NCBI GenBank assembly: GCA_016714225.1
Contig: JADJNS010000005.1
Location: forward strand, 186,001-250,000
Direction of reading: 5' to 3'
DNA: 64,000 nucleotides
From: Archangiaceae bacterium
GTDB taxonomy: Bacteria; Myxococcota; Myxococcia; Myxococcales; Myxococcaceae
Shown here: positions 54,046-62,356 of the stretch, one piece after another
How positions within the stretch are numbered: the stretch's first letter is position 1
How the letters are laid out: every line of letters starts with the position of its first letter
Position numbers and translations under genes: made by a program
The notes under the pieces: model-generated
The model's database searches: none
What the model saw: the letters and a program-made list of their open reading frames with translations, nothing else
What the model was told of the DNA's origin: nothing

Positions 54046-56751
54046 ATGCTCTCCATCGCACTGACCGTCGCGCTCGCGGCGAGCCCTCCGCCGCCGAAGC
54101 CGTTCACCGCGCTCACCGCCGCCGAAGGCATCAGCGAGTACACCCTGCCCAACGGGCTGCACGTGCTGTTCGCGCCCGACGAGAGCCAGCCCACCGTCAC
54201 CGTCAACGTCACCTACCTGGTCGGCAGCCGCCACGAGGGCTACGGCGAGAAGGGCATGGCGCACCTGCTCGAGCACCTCCTCTTCAAGGGCACCACCAAG
54301 GTCCCCGACTCGAAGAAGGTGCTCTCGGAGCACGGCGCGCAGGCCAACGGCACCACCTGGTTCGACCGCACCAACTACTTCGAGATTCTCAACGCCACCG
54401 ACGAGAACCTGAAGTGGGCGCTCGAGTTCGAAGCCGACCGCATGGTCAACAGCCGCATCGCCAAGAAAGACCTCGACGCCGAGATGACCGTGGTGCGCAA
54501 CGAGTTCGAGATGGGCGAGAACAACCCCGAGAGCGTGCTGGGCGACCGGGTGATGGCCGCCGCCTACCTCTGGCACAACTACGGCGACTCGACCATCGGC
54601 CCCCGCAGCGACATCGAGCGGGTGCCCATCGAGCGCCTGCAAGACTTCTATCGCCGCTACTACCAGCCCGACAACGCCCTGGTCATCGTCGCCGGCAAGT
54701 TCGACGAGAAGAAGACCTTCAAGCTGATCGCCGACTCGTTCGGCAGAATCGCCCGCCCCAAGCGCGCGCTGCCCGCCACCTACAGCACCGAGCCCACCCA
54801 GGACGGTGAGAAGTCGGTCACCGTGCGGCGCGTCGGCGGCACCCCGGTCTACATGGCCGGCTACCACGTGCCGGCCGCCACCGACCCCGACTTCCCCGCG
54901 GTGATGGTGCTCGCGCAGGCGATGGGCGACTCGCCCAGCGGCACCCTCTACAAGGCGCTGGTCGAGGCGAAGAAGGCGGCCGAGGTGAGCTGCTACCCGT
55001 TCGCGCTCAAAGACCCCGGCTACCTGCTCTGCTCGGCCAAGCTCGGCCCCAAAGACGCGCTCGACCCCGCGCGCGCCGCGCTGCTCGACACGCTCGAGAA
55101 GGGCAAGCCGGTCACCGCCGAGCAGGCCGACCGCGCCAAGGCGTCGCTGCTCAAGCAGATCGAGCTGACCCTGAACTCGGCCGAGCGCGTGGGCGTGCAG
55201 CTCTCAGAGTGGGCGGCCACCGGCGACTGGCGCATGCTCTTCCTGCAGCGTGACCGCCTGAAGACCGTCACCGCCGAAGACGTGAACCGCGTCTCGGCGA
55301 AGTACCTCAAGGCCACCAACCGCACCCTGGGCGAGTACGTGCCCACCGAGAAGCCCGACCGCGCCGAGGTGCCCGAGGCGCCCGACGTGGCCACCCTGCT
55401 CAAGGGCTACACCGGCTCGACCGGCATCGCCAAGGGTGAGGTGTTCGACGCCTCTCCCAAGAACATCGACGCGCGCACCACCAAGAGCGACCTGCCCAAC
55501 GGCATGAAGCTCGCGCTGCTCACCAAGAAGACCCGCGGCGAGACGGTGCACCTCTCGCTCGCGCTGCGCTACGGCACCGAGAAGTCGCTCAGCGGCCAGC
55601 GCGCCGTCGCCGACCTCACCGCCAAGATGCTCTCGCGCGGCACCAAGAAGCACACCCGCGAACAGTTCACCGACGCGCTCAACAAGCTCAACGTGCAGCT
55701 GCACGTCGAGCCGCAGGCGAACCTGGTGCTGGTCTCGTTCGAGGCCCGCAAGCCGCAGCTCGCCGAGGCGCTCGCGCTGGTCGCCGAGGCGCTCAAGGAG
55801 CCCGCCTTCGACCCCAAAGAGCTCGACACGCTCAAGCGCGAGCTGCTCGCCGAGGCCGAGGCCAAGAAGGCCGACCCGGTGGCGCTCGGCTTCCTGGCGC
55901 TGCAGCGCACCATGGCGCCGTGGCCGAAGGGTCACCCCTACGCGGTGCCCACCCTCGACGAAATCATCGAAGGCACCACCGCGGTGAAGCTCGAGCAGCT
56001 CAGAGATTTCCACTCCCGCTTCTACGGCGCGCAAGACGGCCAGCTCGCGGTGATCGGCGACTTCGACCCCGCCACCGTCACCCAGCAGCTCACCGACCTG
56101 TTCGGCAGCTGGAAGGCGAGAGAGGCGTTCGCGCGCATCCCCCGCGCGTTCCGCGAGGTGAAGACCGACGTCAGCACCATCGACACCCCCGACAAAGAGA
56201 ACGCCTTCATGGGCCTGGGCGTGAACTTCTCGATGAAAGACTCCGACCCCGACTACGCCGCGCTGGTGGTGGCCGACTACATGCTCGGCGGCGGCTTCCT
56301 CTCTGGGCGCGTGCCGCAGCGGCTGCGCGAGAAAGAGGGCCTCTCGTACGGAGCCGGCACCTTCATGGACGCGCCCCCCCTCGACGACGGCGCGGTCATC
56401 ATGGGCTACGCCATCTACGCCCCGCAGAACGTGCAGAAGGTCGAGACCGGCTTCAAGGAAGAGCTCACCAAGGCGGTCTCGAGCGGCTTCACCGCCGACG
56501 AGCTCAAGCTCGCCCGCAGCGGCCTGCTCAAAGACCGCGAGCAAGAACGGGCCAACGACTCGAAGCTCTCGCGCGAGCTGGTCAAGATGCTCTTCGTCGG
56601 GCGCACCATGAAGTTCGAGCAAGAGGTCGACGACAGAATCAAGGCGCTCGACGCTGCGGCCATCGGCACCGCGCTCAAGAAGCACGTCGACCTGGCGCGC
56701 CTGGTCACCATCAAGGCCGGCGACTTCAAGAAGGTCGCCGCCCCGAAGTGA
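54046..56751 (+). CDS. Secreted M16 family zinc metallopeptidase
   Basis: A 901-residue two-lobe M16 peptidase with an N-terminal signal peptide. The inverted zinc motif HLLEH is at 73-77 with a downstream Glu in EMTVVRNEFEMG near 150. The second lobe (from about 480) repeats the fold without the zinc motif, as usual for M16 enzymes. The R/Y binding region GRVPQRLREKEGLSYGAG is conserved. It probably degrades peptides in the periplasm. It overlaps the miaE GTG by four bases. Confidence 0.93.
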   Translation: MLSIALTVALAASPPPPKPFTALTAAEGISEYTLPNGLHVLFAPDESQPTVTVNVTYLVGSRHEGYGEKGMAHLLEHLLFKGTTKVPDSKKVLSEHGAQANGTTWFDRTNYFEILNATDENLKWALEFEADRMVNSRIAKKDLDAEMTVVRNEFEMGENNPESVLGDRVMAAAYLWHNYGDSTIGPRSDIERVPIERLQDFYRRYYQPDNALVIVAGKFDEKKTFKLIADSFGRIARPKRALPATYSTEPTQDGEKSVTVRRVGGTPVYMAGYHVPAATDPDFPAVMVLAQAMGDSPSGTLYKALVEAKKAAEVSCYPFALKDPGYLLCSAKLGPKDALDPARAALLDTLEKGKPVTAEQADRAKASLLKQIELTLNSAERVGVQLSEWAATGDWRMLFLQRDRLKTVTAEDVNRVSAKYLKATNRTLGEYVPTEKPDRAEVPEAPDVATLLKGYTGSTGIAKGEVFDASPKNIDARTTKSDLPNGMKLALLTKKTRGETVHLSLALRYGTEKSLSGQRAVADLTAKMLSRGTKKHTREQFTDALNKLNVQLHVEPQANLVLVSFEARKPQLAEALALVAEALKEPAFDPKELDTLKRELLAEAEAKKADPVALGFLALQRTMAPWPKGHPYAVPTLDEIIEGTTAVKLEQLRDFHSRFYGAQDGQLAVIGDFDPATVTQQLTDLFGSWKAREAFARIPRAFREVKTDVSTIDTPDKENAFMGLGVNFSMKDSDPDYAALVVADYMLGGGFLSGRVPQRLREKEGLSYGAGTFMDAPPLDDGAVIMGYAIYAPQNVQKVETGFKEELTKAVSSGFTADELKLARSGLLKDREQERANDSKLSRELVKMLFVGRTMKFEQEVDDRIKALDAAAIGTALKKHVDLARLVTIKAGDFKKVAAPK

Positions 56752-57317
56752 TTCTCAAGGCCCCCACCGACCCGCGGTGGCTTCCGCTCGCCCTCGAGCG
56801 CTTCGACGAAGTGCTCGTCGACCACGCCCACTGCGAGAAGAAGGCCGCCGCCAACGCGCTGTCGCTGCTGCAGGTCTACCCCGACGTGCCGGGGCTGCCC
56901 GCGCAGATGGCGCGGCTGGCCCGCGAAGAGTCGTCGCACCTCGCCAAGGTGCTCGCGCTGATGGAGGCGCGCGGCCTCAGCCTCGGCCGCGACCCGGGCG
57001 ACCCCTACGCCAAGGGGCTGCAAGAGCTCATGCGCCACGGCTCACGCGAGCGCCGCCTCGACCGGCTGCTCATCGCCGGAATCATCGAGTCGCGCAGCCA
57101 CGAGCGCCTGCAGCTGCTCGCCGACGGCCTGGGCGACGCCTCGCTCAAGCGCCTCTACGCCGAGCTGGCGAAGAGCGAAGACGGCCACCAGAAGCTCTTC
57201 GTGCGCCTCGCCAGGGGCGTCGAGCCCGAGCGTGAGGTCGACGCGCGCCTCGACGAGCTGCTCGAAGCGGAAGCGAGGCTTTTGACCTCGCTTCCGCTCC
57301 GTGCCGCCATTCACTGA
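56748..57317 (+). CDS. miaE: tRNA-(ms2io6A)-hydroxylase-like protein
   Basis: MiaE is a di-iron enzyme that hydroxylates the isopentenyl group of ms2i6A in tRNA. The 189 residues carry the E, ExxH, E, ExxH ligand order: CEKKAAANAL, REESSHLAKVL, IESRSHERL and KSEDGHQKL. The start is a GTG inside the M16 stop (GTGA). I assign the name from these motifs and the family length; substrate specificity is inferred. It converges with the ferritin-like gene, 14 bp apart. Confidence 0.85.
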   Translation: MILKAPTDPRWLPLALERFDEVLVDHAHCEKKAAANALSLLQVYPDVPGLPAQMARLAREESSHLAKVLALMEARGLSLGRDPGDPYAKGLQELMRHGSRERRLDRLLIAGIIESRSHERLQLLADGLGDASLKRLYAELAKSEDGHQKLFVRLARGVEPEREVDARLDELLEAEARLLTSLPLRAAIH

Positions 57318-57331
57318 GCCGGACCGGCGTT

Positions 57332-57910
57332 TCAGTGAGGCTCTGCAGCAGGCAGCCCCTGCAGCAGTGACACCATGTCCTCGGCGTGCTCCTCTTCCAC
57401 CGAGAGAATCTCGCGCACCACGTGGTAGGTGGTCGGGTCTTTGTTCTCGAGCTGCTTGAGCATCTCGGTGTAGCTCTGAATCGCGATGCGCTCGGCGACC
57501 AGGTCTTCGTAGATCATCTCGCGCAGCCCGCTGCCCTCGACGTACTCGGCGTGCGAGCGCGCCGCGATGGTGGCGGGGTTGAAGTCGGGCTCACCGCCCA
57601 GCTGCGTGATGCGCTCGGCGAGCTTGTCGGCGTGCTCCTGCTCCTGCTCGGCGTGCTCCTTGAACTCGGCCTTCACCGAGTCCGACGCCATGCCGGTCGC
57701 CATGAAGTAGTGCCGCTTGTAGCGCAGCGCGCAGAGCAGCTCGGTGGCCAGCGCCTCGTTGAGCATCTCGCACACCTTCTCGGGGTCGGCGCCGTACGAA
57801 GGGGTGATGGCCCCCGACGACACCTCTTTGCGGGCCTGCTCGCGCATGCGCTTCACGTCGGGCTTCAGGTCCGCCGCTGCCGCGTTCTCGGCTTTGTTGG
57901 GAGTAGTCAT
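57332..57910 (-). CDS. Ferritin-like/bacterioferritin-type protein
   Basis: A 192-residue protein with a four-helix bundle and iron ligands E57, E90-x-x-H93, E140 and E172-x-x-H175. It resembles bacterioferritin/Dps-like ferritins with an N-terminal charged extension. Iron storage or oxidation is the likely role. Start taken at the ATG at 57910. An inverted repeat lies just upstream (57942-57990). Confidence 0.83.
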   Translation of the reverse strand: MTTPNKAENAAAADLKPDVKRMREQARKEVSSGAITPSYGADPEKVCEMLNEALATELLCALRYKRHYFMATGMASDSVKAEFKEHAEQEQEHADKLAERITQLGGEPDFNPATIAARSHAEYVEGSGLREMIYEDLVAERIAIQSYTEMLKQLENKDPTTYHVVREILSVEEEHAEDMVSLLQGLPAAEPH

Positions 57911-57941
57911 GCCCGCACGGTCAGCACGGCGCGTGCCATCA

Positions 57942-57990
57942 GATCTGTCGAGGAGATGCGCACCTCGCTCGAGGCGAAACACGACAGATC
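57942..57990. promoter_or_regulatory. Inverted repeat upstream of the ferritin-like gene
   Basis: GATCTGTCG (57942-57950) pairs with CGACAGATC (57982-57990) across a 31-base loop. The left half contains the perfect palindrome CAGATCTG (57940-57947). It may be an operator for the ferritin-like gene or a hairpin after the kinase whose stop it overlaps. Evidence is limited to the symmetry. Confidence 0.35.
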
Positions 57991-59365
57991 AGCGAGGCAG
58001 CGTGAACCAGAAGGTGCTGCCCTGCCCCACCGCGGTGTCGACGCCCACCTTGCCGCCGTGGGCCTCGACGATCTGCCGCACGATCATCAGCCCCAGCCCC
58101 GAGCCCACCTTCGCCGACCCCGAGCGCGCGCGGGTGAAGCGGTTGAACAGCTCGGGCACCGAGTCGGGCGCGATGCCCGGGCCGGTGTCGGTGACCCCGG
58201 TGCGCAGCGCGCCCGGCTTCTCTTCGGTGCGCACGATGATTCTGCCGCCCGGCGGAGTGAACTTGATGGCGTTGCCCACCAGGTTCGCCACCACCTGCCT
58301 CAAGCGCGCCCGGTCGCCCACCACCGGCTGGGTCGGGGGAGGCGTGCCGAGCTCGAGCGTCAGCCCCCCGGCCTCGGCCAGCGGCCGCAGCTCGTCGATG
58401 GTCGCCTCGGCCACCTGCGCCAGGTCGAGCTCGCCGCGCTCGAGCCGGTGCGCCCCACCCTCTTGCAGCCGCGCGAACTGCAGAAAGTCGTCGATGATGC
58501 CCACCATGCCCCGCATGCTGGTCTCGAAGCGGGAGGTCTCTTTCTCCTGCGCCGGCGTCAGCGGGCCGTGCCTGCCCGAGCGCAGCACCGCGTTGCGCAG
58601 CATCATCGCCGAGAGCGGCGAGCGCAGGTCGTGCGCGATGATGCTGTAGAAGTCGAGCCGGCGCTCTTCGGCTTCGCGGCGGTCGGTCACGTCGCGCAGC
58701 ACCAGGGTGGTCAGCTGCCCACCGTCGTGGAGCCGCGCGCTGAGCGACGGCGAGAAGATGCGCGCCCCCAGTCGCAGGTCGGGCAGCACCGAGCCGCGGC
58801 GCCGGGGGTCGAACCCCGGCAGCAGCGTCGAGAGCGGCTGGCGCAGCAGCTCGGCGCCCGAGCGCCCGAACACCTTCTCGGCTTCGGCGTTCGCGAACTT
58901 CACGCTGCCGTGGGCGTCGAAGGCCAGCACCGCGTCGGGCACGCTCGCCAGCAGGCTCGAAAGCGTCGACTCGGCCGCCACCGCGCGCTCGAGCAGGCTG
59001 GCGCTGCGCAACAGGGCCGCCACCCGGGCGCGCAGCTCTTCCTGCGCGTAGGGCTTGGGCAGGTAGTCGTTGGCGCCGGTGCTCAGGCCCTCGACGATCT
59101 GCTCGGCCGCGCCGCGCGAGGTGAGCAGCAGCACCGGCACCTGCTGCATCTTGCCCTCGCTGCGCATGAAGCGGAGCACCTCGAGGCCCGACACTCCGGG
59201 CATCACCTGGTCCAGCACCATCACGTCGGGGCGCTGCCCGTTCGAGAGCCGCTCGAGCGCGATCGACCCGTCGCCCAGCAGCTCGACGTGATGATCAGCG
59301 CCGAGCGCCTGACCCGCACGCTGTGCGTCGAGCGCGCTGTCCTCGACGATCCAGATTTTTGCCAC
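57989..59365 (-). CDS. Receiver-PAS-histidine kinase (hybrid sensor)
   Basis: A 458-residue protein. An N-terminal receiver domain (VMVLDQVMPG phosphorylation site near 52, KP near 104) precedes a PAS domain (DAVLAFDAHGSVKFANAEAEKVFGR), then HisKA (SIIAHDLRSPLSAM) and an ATPase domain (N box LVGNAIKF, DTGPGI, GSGLGL). The receiver lies before the kinase, so it is an input and not a classic output. The start is a GTG. It is divergent from the chemotaxis operon. Confidence 0.9.
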   Translation of the reverse strand: MAKIWIVEDSALDAQRAGQALGADHHVELLGDGSIALERLSNGQRPDVMVLDQVMPGVSGLEVLRFMRSEGKMQQVPVLLLTSRGAAEQIVEGLSTGANDYLPKPYAQEELRARVAALLRSASLLERAVAAESTLSSLLASVPDAVLAFDAHGSVKFANAEAEKVFGRSGAELLRQPLSTLLPGFDPRRRGSVLPDLRLGARIFSPSLSARLHDGGQLTTLVLRDVTDRREAEERRLDFYSIIAHDLRSPLSAMMLRNAVLRSGRHGPLTPAQEKETSRFETSMRGMVGIIDDFLQFARLQEGGAHRLERGELDLAQVAEATIDELRPLAEAGGLTLELGTPPPTQPVVGDRARLRQVVANLVGNAIKFTPPGGRIIVRTEEKPGALRTGVTDTGPGIAPDSVPELFNRFTRARSGSAKVGSGLGLMIVRQIVEAHGGKVGVDTAVGQGSTFWFTLPR

Positions 59366-59532
59366 GGAAACTTCAAACTACGAGCGCCAAGTGCCCCTGT
59401 CGACGCGCCTTTTCGGGTGTCACCGCGGAGTAGCACGCTGTTGCAGCCGCTGCAGACGACCCCGGCACCGATCGGTAACGCGGGTACGGATCATTGATCA
59501 GCGTCGGCTCTCAGGTGACAACCCTGGCTCCC

Positions 59533-59919
59533 ATGCAAGACGTTCTCGTGGTCGACGACAGCAAGGTGATGCGCGACATGGTCGTCGCGTGTCTGAGGCC
59601 ATTCGGGTCGCTCGCCTTCACCCAGGCGGCCAGCGGCCTCGAGGCCATCGAGAAGCTCTCGCTCAAGCCCTACGCGCTCTTGGTGCTCGACCTCAACATG
59701 CCCGACATCAACGGCATCGAGGTGGTCGAGTTCGTGCGCAGCCAGGACGCGCTCAAGGCCCTGCCCATCATCATCGTCACCACCCGCGGCGACGACGCCT
59801 CGCGCGACAAGGCCCTCTCGGCCGGCGCGTCGCGGTACCTGACCAAGCCGTTCACTCCCGAGTCGTTGCTGACCGAGGTGCGCACGCTCCTCGCCGAGCG
59901 GGGCGCGGCGCACCCGTGA
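59533..59919 (+). CDS. CheY-like single-domain response regulator
   Basis: A 128-residue receiver domain with acidic pair DD near 8, phosphorylation Asp in LLVLDLNMPD (near 53), Thr in IIVTTR and Lys in LTKPF. It is the first gene of the chemotaxis run and its stop overlaps the CheA GTG, so it probably takes phosphate from that kinase. I start it at the ATG at 59533; a TTG at 59494 is possible. Confidence 0.9.
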   Translation: MQDVLVVDDSKVMRDMVVACLRPFGSLAFTQAASGLEAIEKLSLKPYALLVLDLNMPDINGIEVVEFVRSQDALKALPIIIVTTRGDDASRDKALSAGASRYLTKPFTPESLLTEVRTLLAERGAAHP

Positions 59920-61907
59920 GCGAAGGTCTCGACGTCAGCGAGTTCATCACCGGCTACCTCGCCGAAGCCGATGAGCACCTGACCAACGCCAGCACGCTGC
60001 TGGTGTCGCTCGACGCCACCATGCGCCGGCGCGAGACCAACCCCAAGGCGGTGCGCGAGCTGTTTCGCGCCCTGCACACCTTGAAGGGCCTCTCGGCGAT
60101 GGTCGGCGCCGAGCCGATCGTCGACCTCGCCCACGAGATGGAGACCCTGCTCAAGCTCGGCGACAAGGCCGGCGGCAAGCTCCCGGAAAGCTCGGTCGAC
60201 CTGCTGCTCAAGGGCGTGAAGGCCATCGAAGAGCGGGTGAAGGCCCTGAAGGCCAAGAAGCCGCTCGAGCCCGCGCCCAAGGCCCTGGTCGACGCGCTCG
60301 CCGCGCTCCGCGTCGACGCCCCGACCAGCACCCCCGCCGCCGCGCTCTCGCTCGACCCCGAGCTCTCGGCGAAGCTCGCGCTCGCCGAGCACGAGCAGCT
60401 GGCCCAGGGCCTCGCCCGCGGTCGCCGGGGCCGCCGCGTCGACTTTCAGCCCACGCCCGAGAAGGCCGCCGCCGGCTTCACCATCACCGCGGTGCGCGAG
60501 CGCGTCGGCAAGGTCGCCGAGCTGGTGAAGGTGGTGCCCCGCGCCACCGCCTCGGGCGTGGTGTTCGCGCTGCTGGTGCTCACCGACGCCACCGACGCGG
60601 TGCTGGCCGAGGCCGCCGGCGCCGCGCCCGGGCAGGTCACCCCCATCACCTTGAACGCCCCAGCGGCCGTGGCGGTCGACGTCGAAGAAGACGACGCGCG
60701 CGACGACTCAGAGCCGGCGGCGCGCGACTACGTGCGGGTCGAGGTGAGCCGCCTCGACGACGCGCTCGAGCGCCTCTCGGCGCTGGTGGTCACCCGGTCG
60801 AAGCTCGAGCGCGCGGTGGCCCGGCTGCGTGACGGCAGCAGCGACCTGCGCGGGCTGCAGGCCATCGTCACCGAGAACGCGCGGCAGCTGCGCGACCTGC
60901 GCGGCGCCATCATGCGCGCCCGCATGGTGCGCGTCTCCGAGCTGCTCGAGCGCGCCCCGCTCATCGTGCGCGGCCTCTCGCGCGCCTCGGGCAAGCCGGT
61001 GCACCTCGACGTGCAGGCCGGTGACGCCGAGCTCGACAAGACCGTCGCCGACCGCCTCTTCCCGGTCATCGTGCACCTGCTCCGCAACGCCGTCGACCAC
61101 GCCATCGAGCGCCCCGAAGAGCGCCGCGCGGTGGGCAAGAGCGAAGAGGGCCACATTCGCATCGCGTGCGCCGACCACGCCGGCCGCGAGCTCGAGCTCA
61201 CCGTCACCGACGACGGCCGCGGCATCGACCGCGAGAAGGTGGCGCAGCGCGCCGGGGCGCCGGTGCCCCGAGACGCCGCCGAGCTGCTCGACCTCATCAC
61301 CCGCCCCGGCCTCTCTACCCTCGACGCCGCCACCCGCACCAGCGGCCGCGGCTACGGCATGGACATCGTCCGCCGGGTCACCGTTCAGGAGCTGGGCGGA
61401 GAGCTCAAGCTCGACACCCGCCCGGGCGCCGGCACCACCTTCACGGTGCGGGTGCCGCTCTCGGTCACCATCGTCGACGCGTTCTCGTTCGGCTGCGGCG
61501 ACGAGACCTTCGTGGTGCCGGTGAGCGCGGTCGACGACCTGGCCGAGCTCGAGCCCGGGCAGGTGGTGGCCACCCCCGACCCCAACGCCGCCGCCGCGCA
61601 CGTGCGGCTGTTCCGCCACCGCGGCGCCGCGATACCGCTCTACCTGCTGGGCAAGCTGCTCGGCTGCCCCGGCAGCAGCGCCGAGCGGCCCAAGGTCATC
61701 GTGGCCCGCCAGGGCGTCGAGGCGATCGGCTTTCAGGTCGACCGCCTCATCGGCAAGCAGGAGATCGCCATTCGCCCGCTCAAAGACCCGCTGGCGATGG
61801 TGCCCGGCGTCACCGGCAGCACCGACCTGGGCGACGGCAAGGCCACCCTGGTGCTCGACCTCGGCGCCCTCGCCTCGCGCCACGCTTTTCGAAAGGCCTC
61901 GGCATGA
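59916..61907 (+). CDS. cheA: Chemotaxis histidine kinase CheA
   Basis: A 663-residue CheA. HPt: H54 in LHTLKG. A divergent P2-like middle follows (about 165-255), then the dimerisation region P3, the ATPase P4 (HLLRNAVDHAIE, then DDGRGID and RGYGMDIV) and a CheW-like P5 (FGCGDETFVVPVSAVDD). It is fed by the MCP through CheW and phosphorylates the CheY-like protein. The GTG start sits in GTGA with cheY; the end overlaps cheW. Confidence 0.93.
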   Translation: MSEGLDVSEFITGYLAEADEHLTNASTLLVSLDATMRRRETNPKAVRELFRALHTLKGLSAMVGAEPIVDLAHEMETLLKLGDKAGGKLPESSVDLLLKGVKAIEERVKALKAKKPLEPAPKALVDALAALRVDAPTSTPAAALSLDPELSAKLALAEHEQLAQGLARGRRGRRVDFQPTPEKAAAGFTITAVRERVGKVAELVKVVPRATASGVVFALLVLTDATDAVLAEAAGAAPGQVTPITLNAPAAVAVDVEEDDARDDSEPAARDYVRVEVSRLDDALERLSALVVTRSKLERAVARLRDGSSDLRGLQAIVTENARQLRDLRGAIMRARMVRVSELLERAPLIVRGLSRASGKPVHLDVQAGDAELDKTVADRLFPVIVHLLRNAVDHAIERPEERRAVGKSEEGHIRIACADHAGRELELTVTDDGRGIDREKVAQRAGAPVPRDAAELLDLITRPGLSTLDAATRTSGRGYGMDIVRRVTVQELGGELKLDTRPGAGTTFTVRVPLSVTIVDAFSFGCGDETFVVPVSAVDDLAELEPGQVVATPDPNAAAAHVRLFRHRGAAIPLYLLGKLLGCPGSSAERPKVIVARQGVEAIGFQVDRLIGKQEIAIRPLKDPLAMVPGVTGSTDLGDGKATLVLDLGALASRHAFRKASA

Positions 61908-62356
61908 CCGCGCTGCACGTGGTGTTCAAGGTCGGTGACGTCGAGTACGTGCTGCCGGCCTCCGAGGTGGTCGAGCTCGAGTCGTTCACCCAGGCCACCC
62001 GAATTCCCGGCGCGCCACCCTACGTGGCGGGGCTGGTGCAGATTCGCGGCAAGGTCATCGCGGTGGTCGACCTGCGCGCCCGCTTCGGCCTGCCCGCCGT
62101 CGACCGCACCCTCGACTCGCGGGTCATCGTGGTGCGCCACCAAGACCGCCTGGTCGGCCTGCTCGCCGACTCGGCCCGTGACGTGGTGAAGATTTCTCCC
62201 GACGAATTCCGACGGCCCCCCGAAGTGGTCACCGAAGAGACCGACGGCTTCGTCGACTCCATCGCCCAGCCCGGCAAGCGGCTGGTGATGAAGGTCGACT
62301 TCGCCAAGGTCATCGGCCGCCAGGAACTGCCTACGGCCCCTAAAGGAGCACCCTAG
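61904..62356 (+). CDS. cheW: CheW coupling protein
   Basis: A 150-residue single-domain CheW (VVFKVGDVEYVLPASEVVEL, then IPGAPPYVAGLVQIRGKVIAVVDL) that links receptor and CheA. It starts at an ATG overlapping the CheA stop and ends 1 bp before the MCP, whose ribosome site AAAGGAG lies inside this gene. Confidence 0.93.
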   Translation: MTALHVVFKVGDVEYVLPASEVVELESFTQATRIPGAPPYVAGLVQIRGKVIAVVDLRARFGLPAVDRTLDSRVIVVRHQDRLVGLLADSARDVVKISPDEFRRPPEVVTEETDGFVDSIAQPGKRLVMKVDFAKVIGRQELPTAPKGAP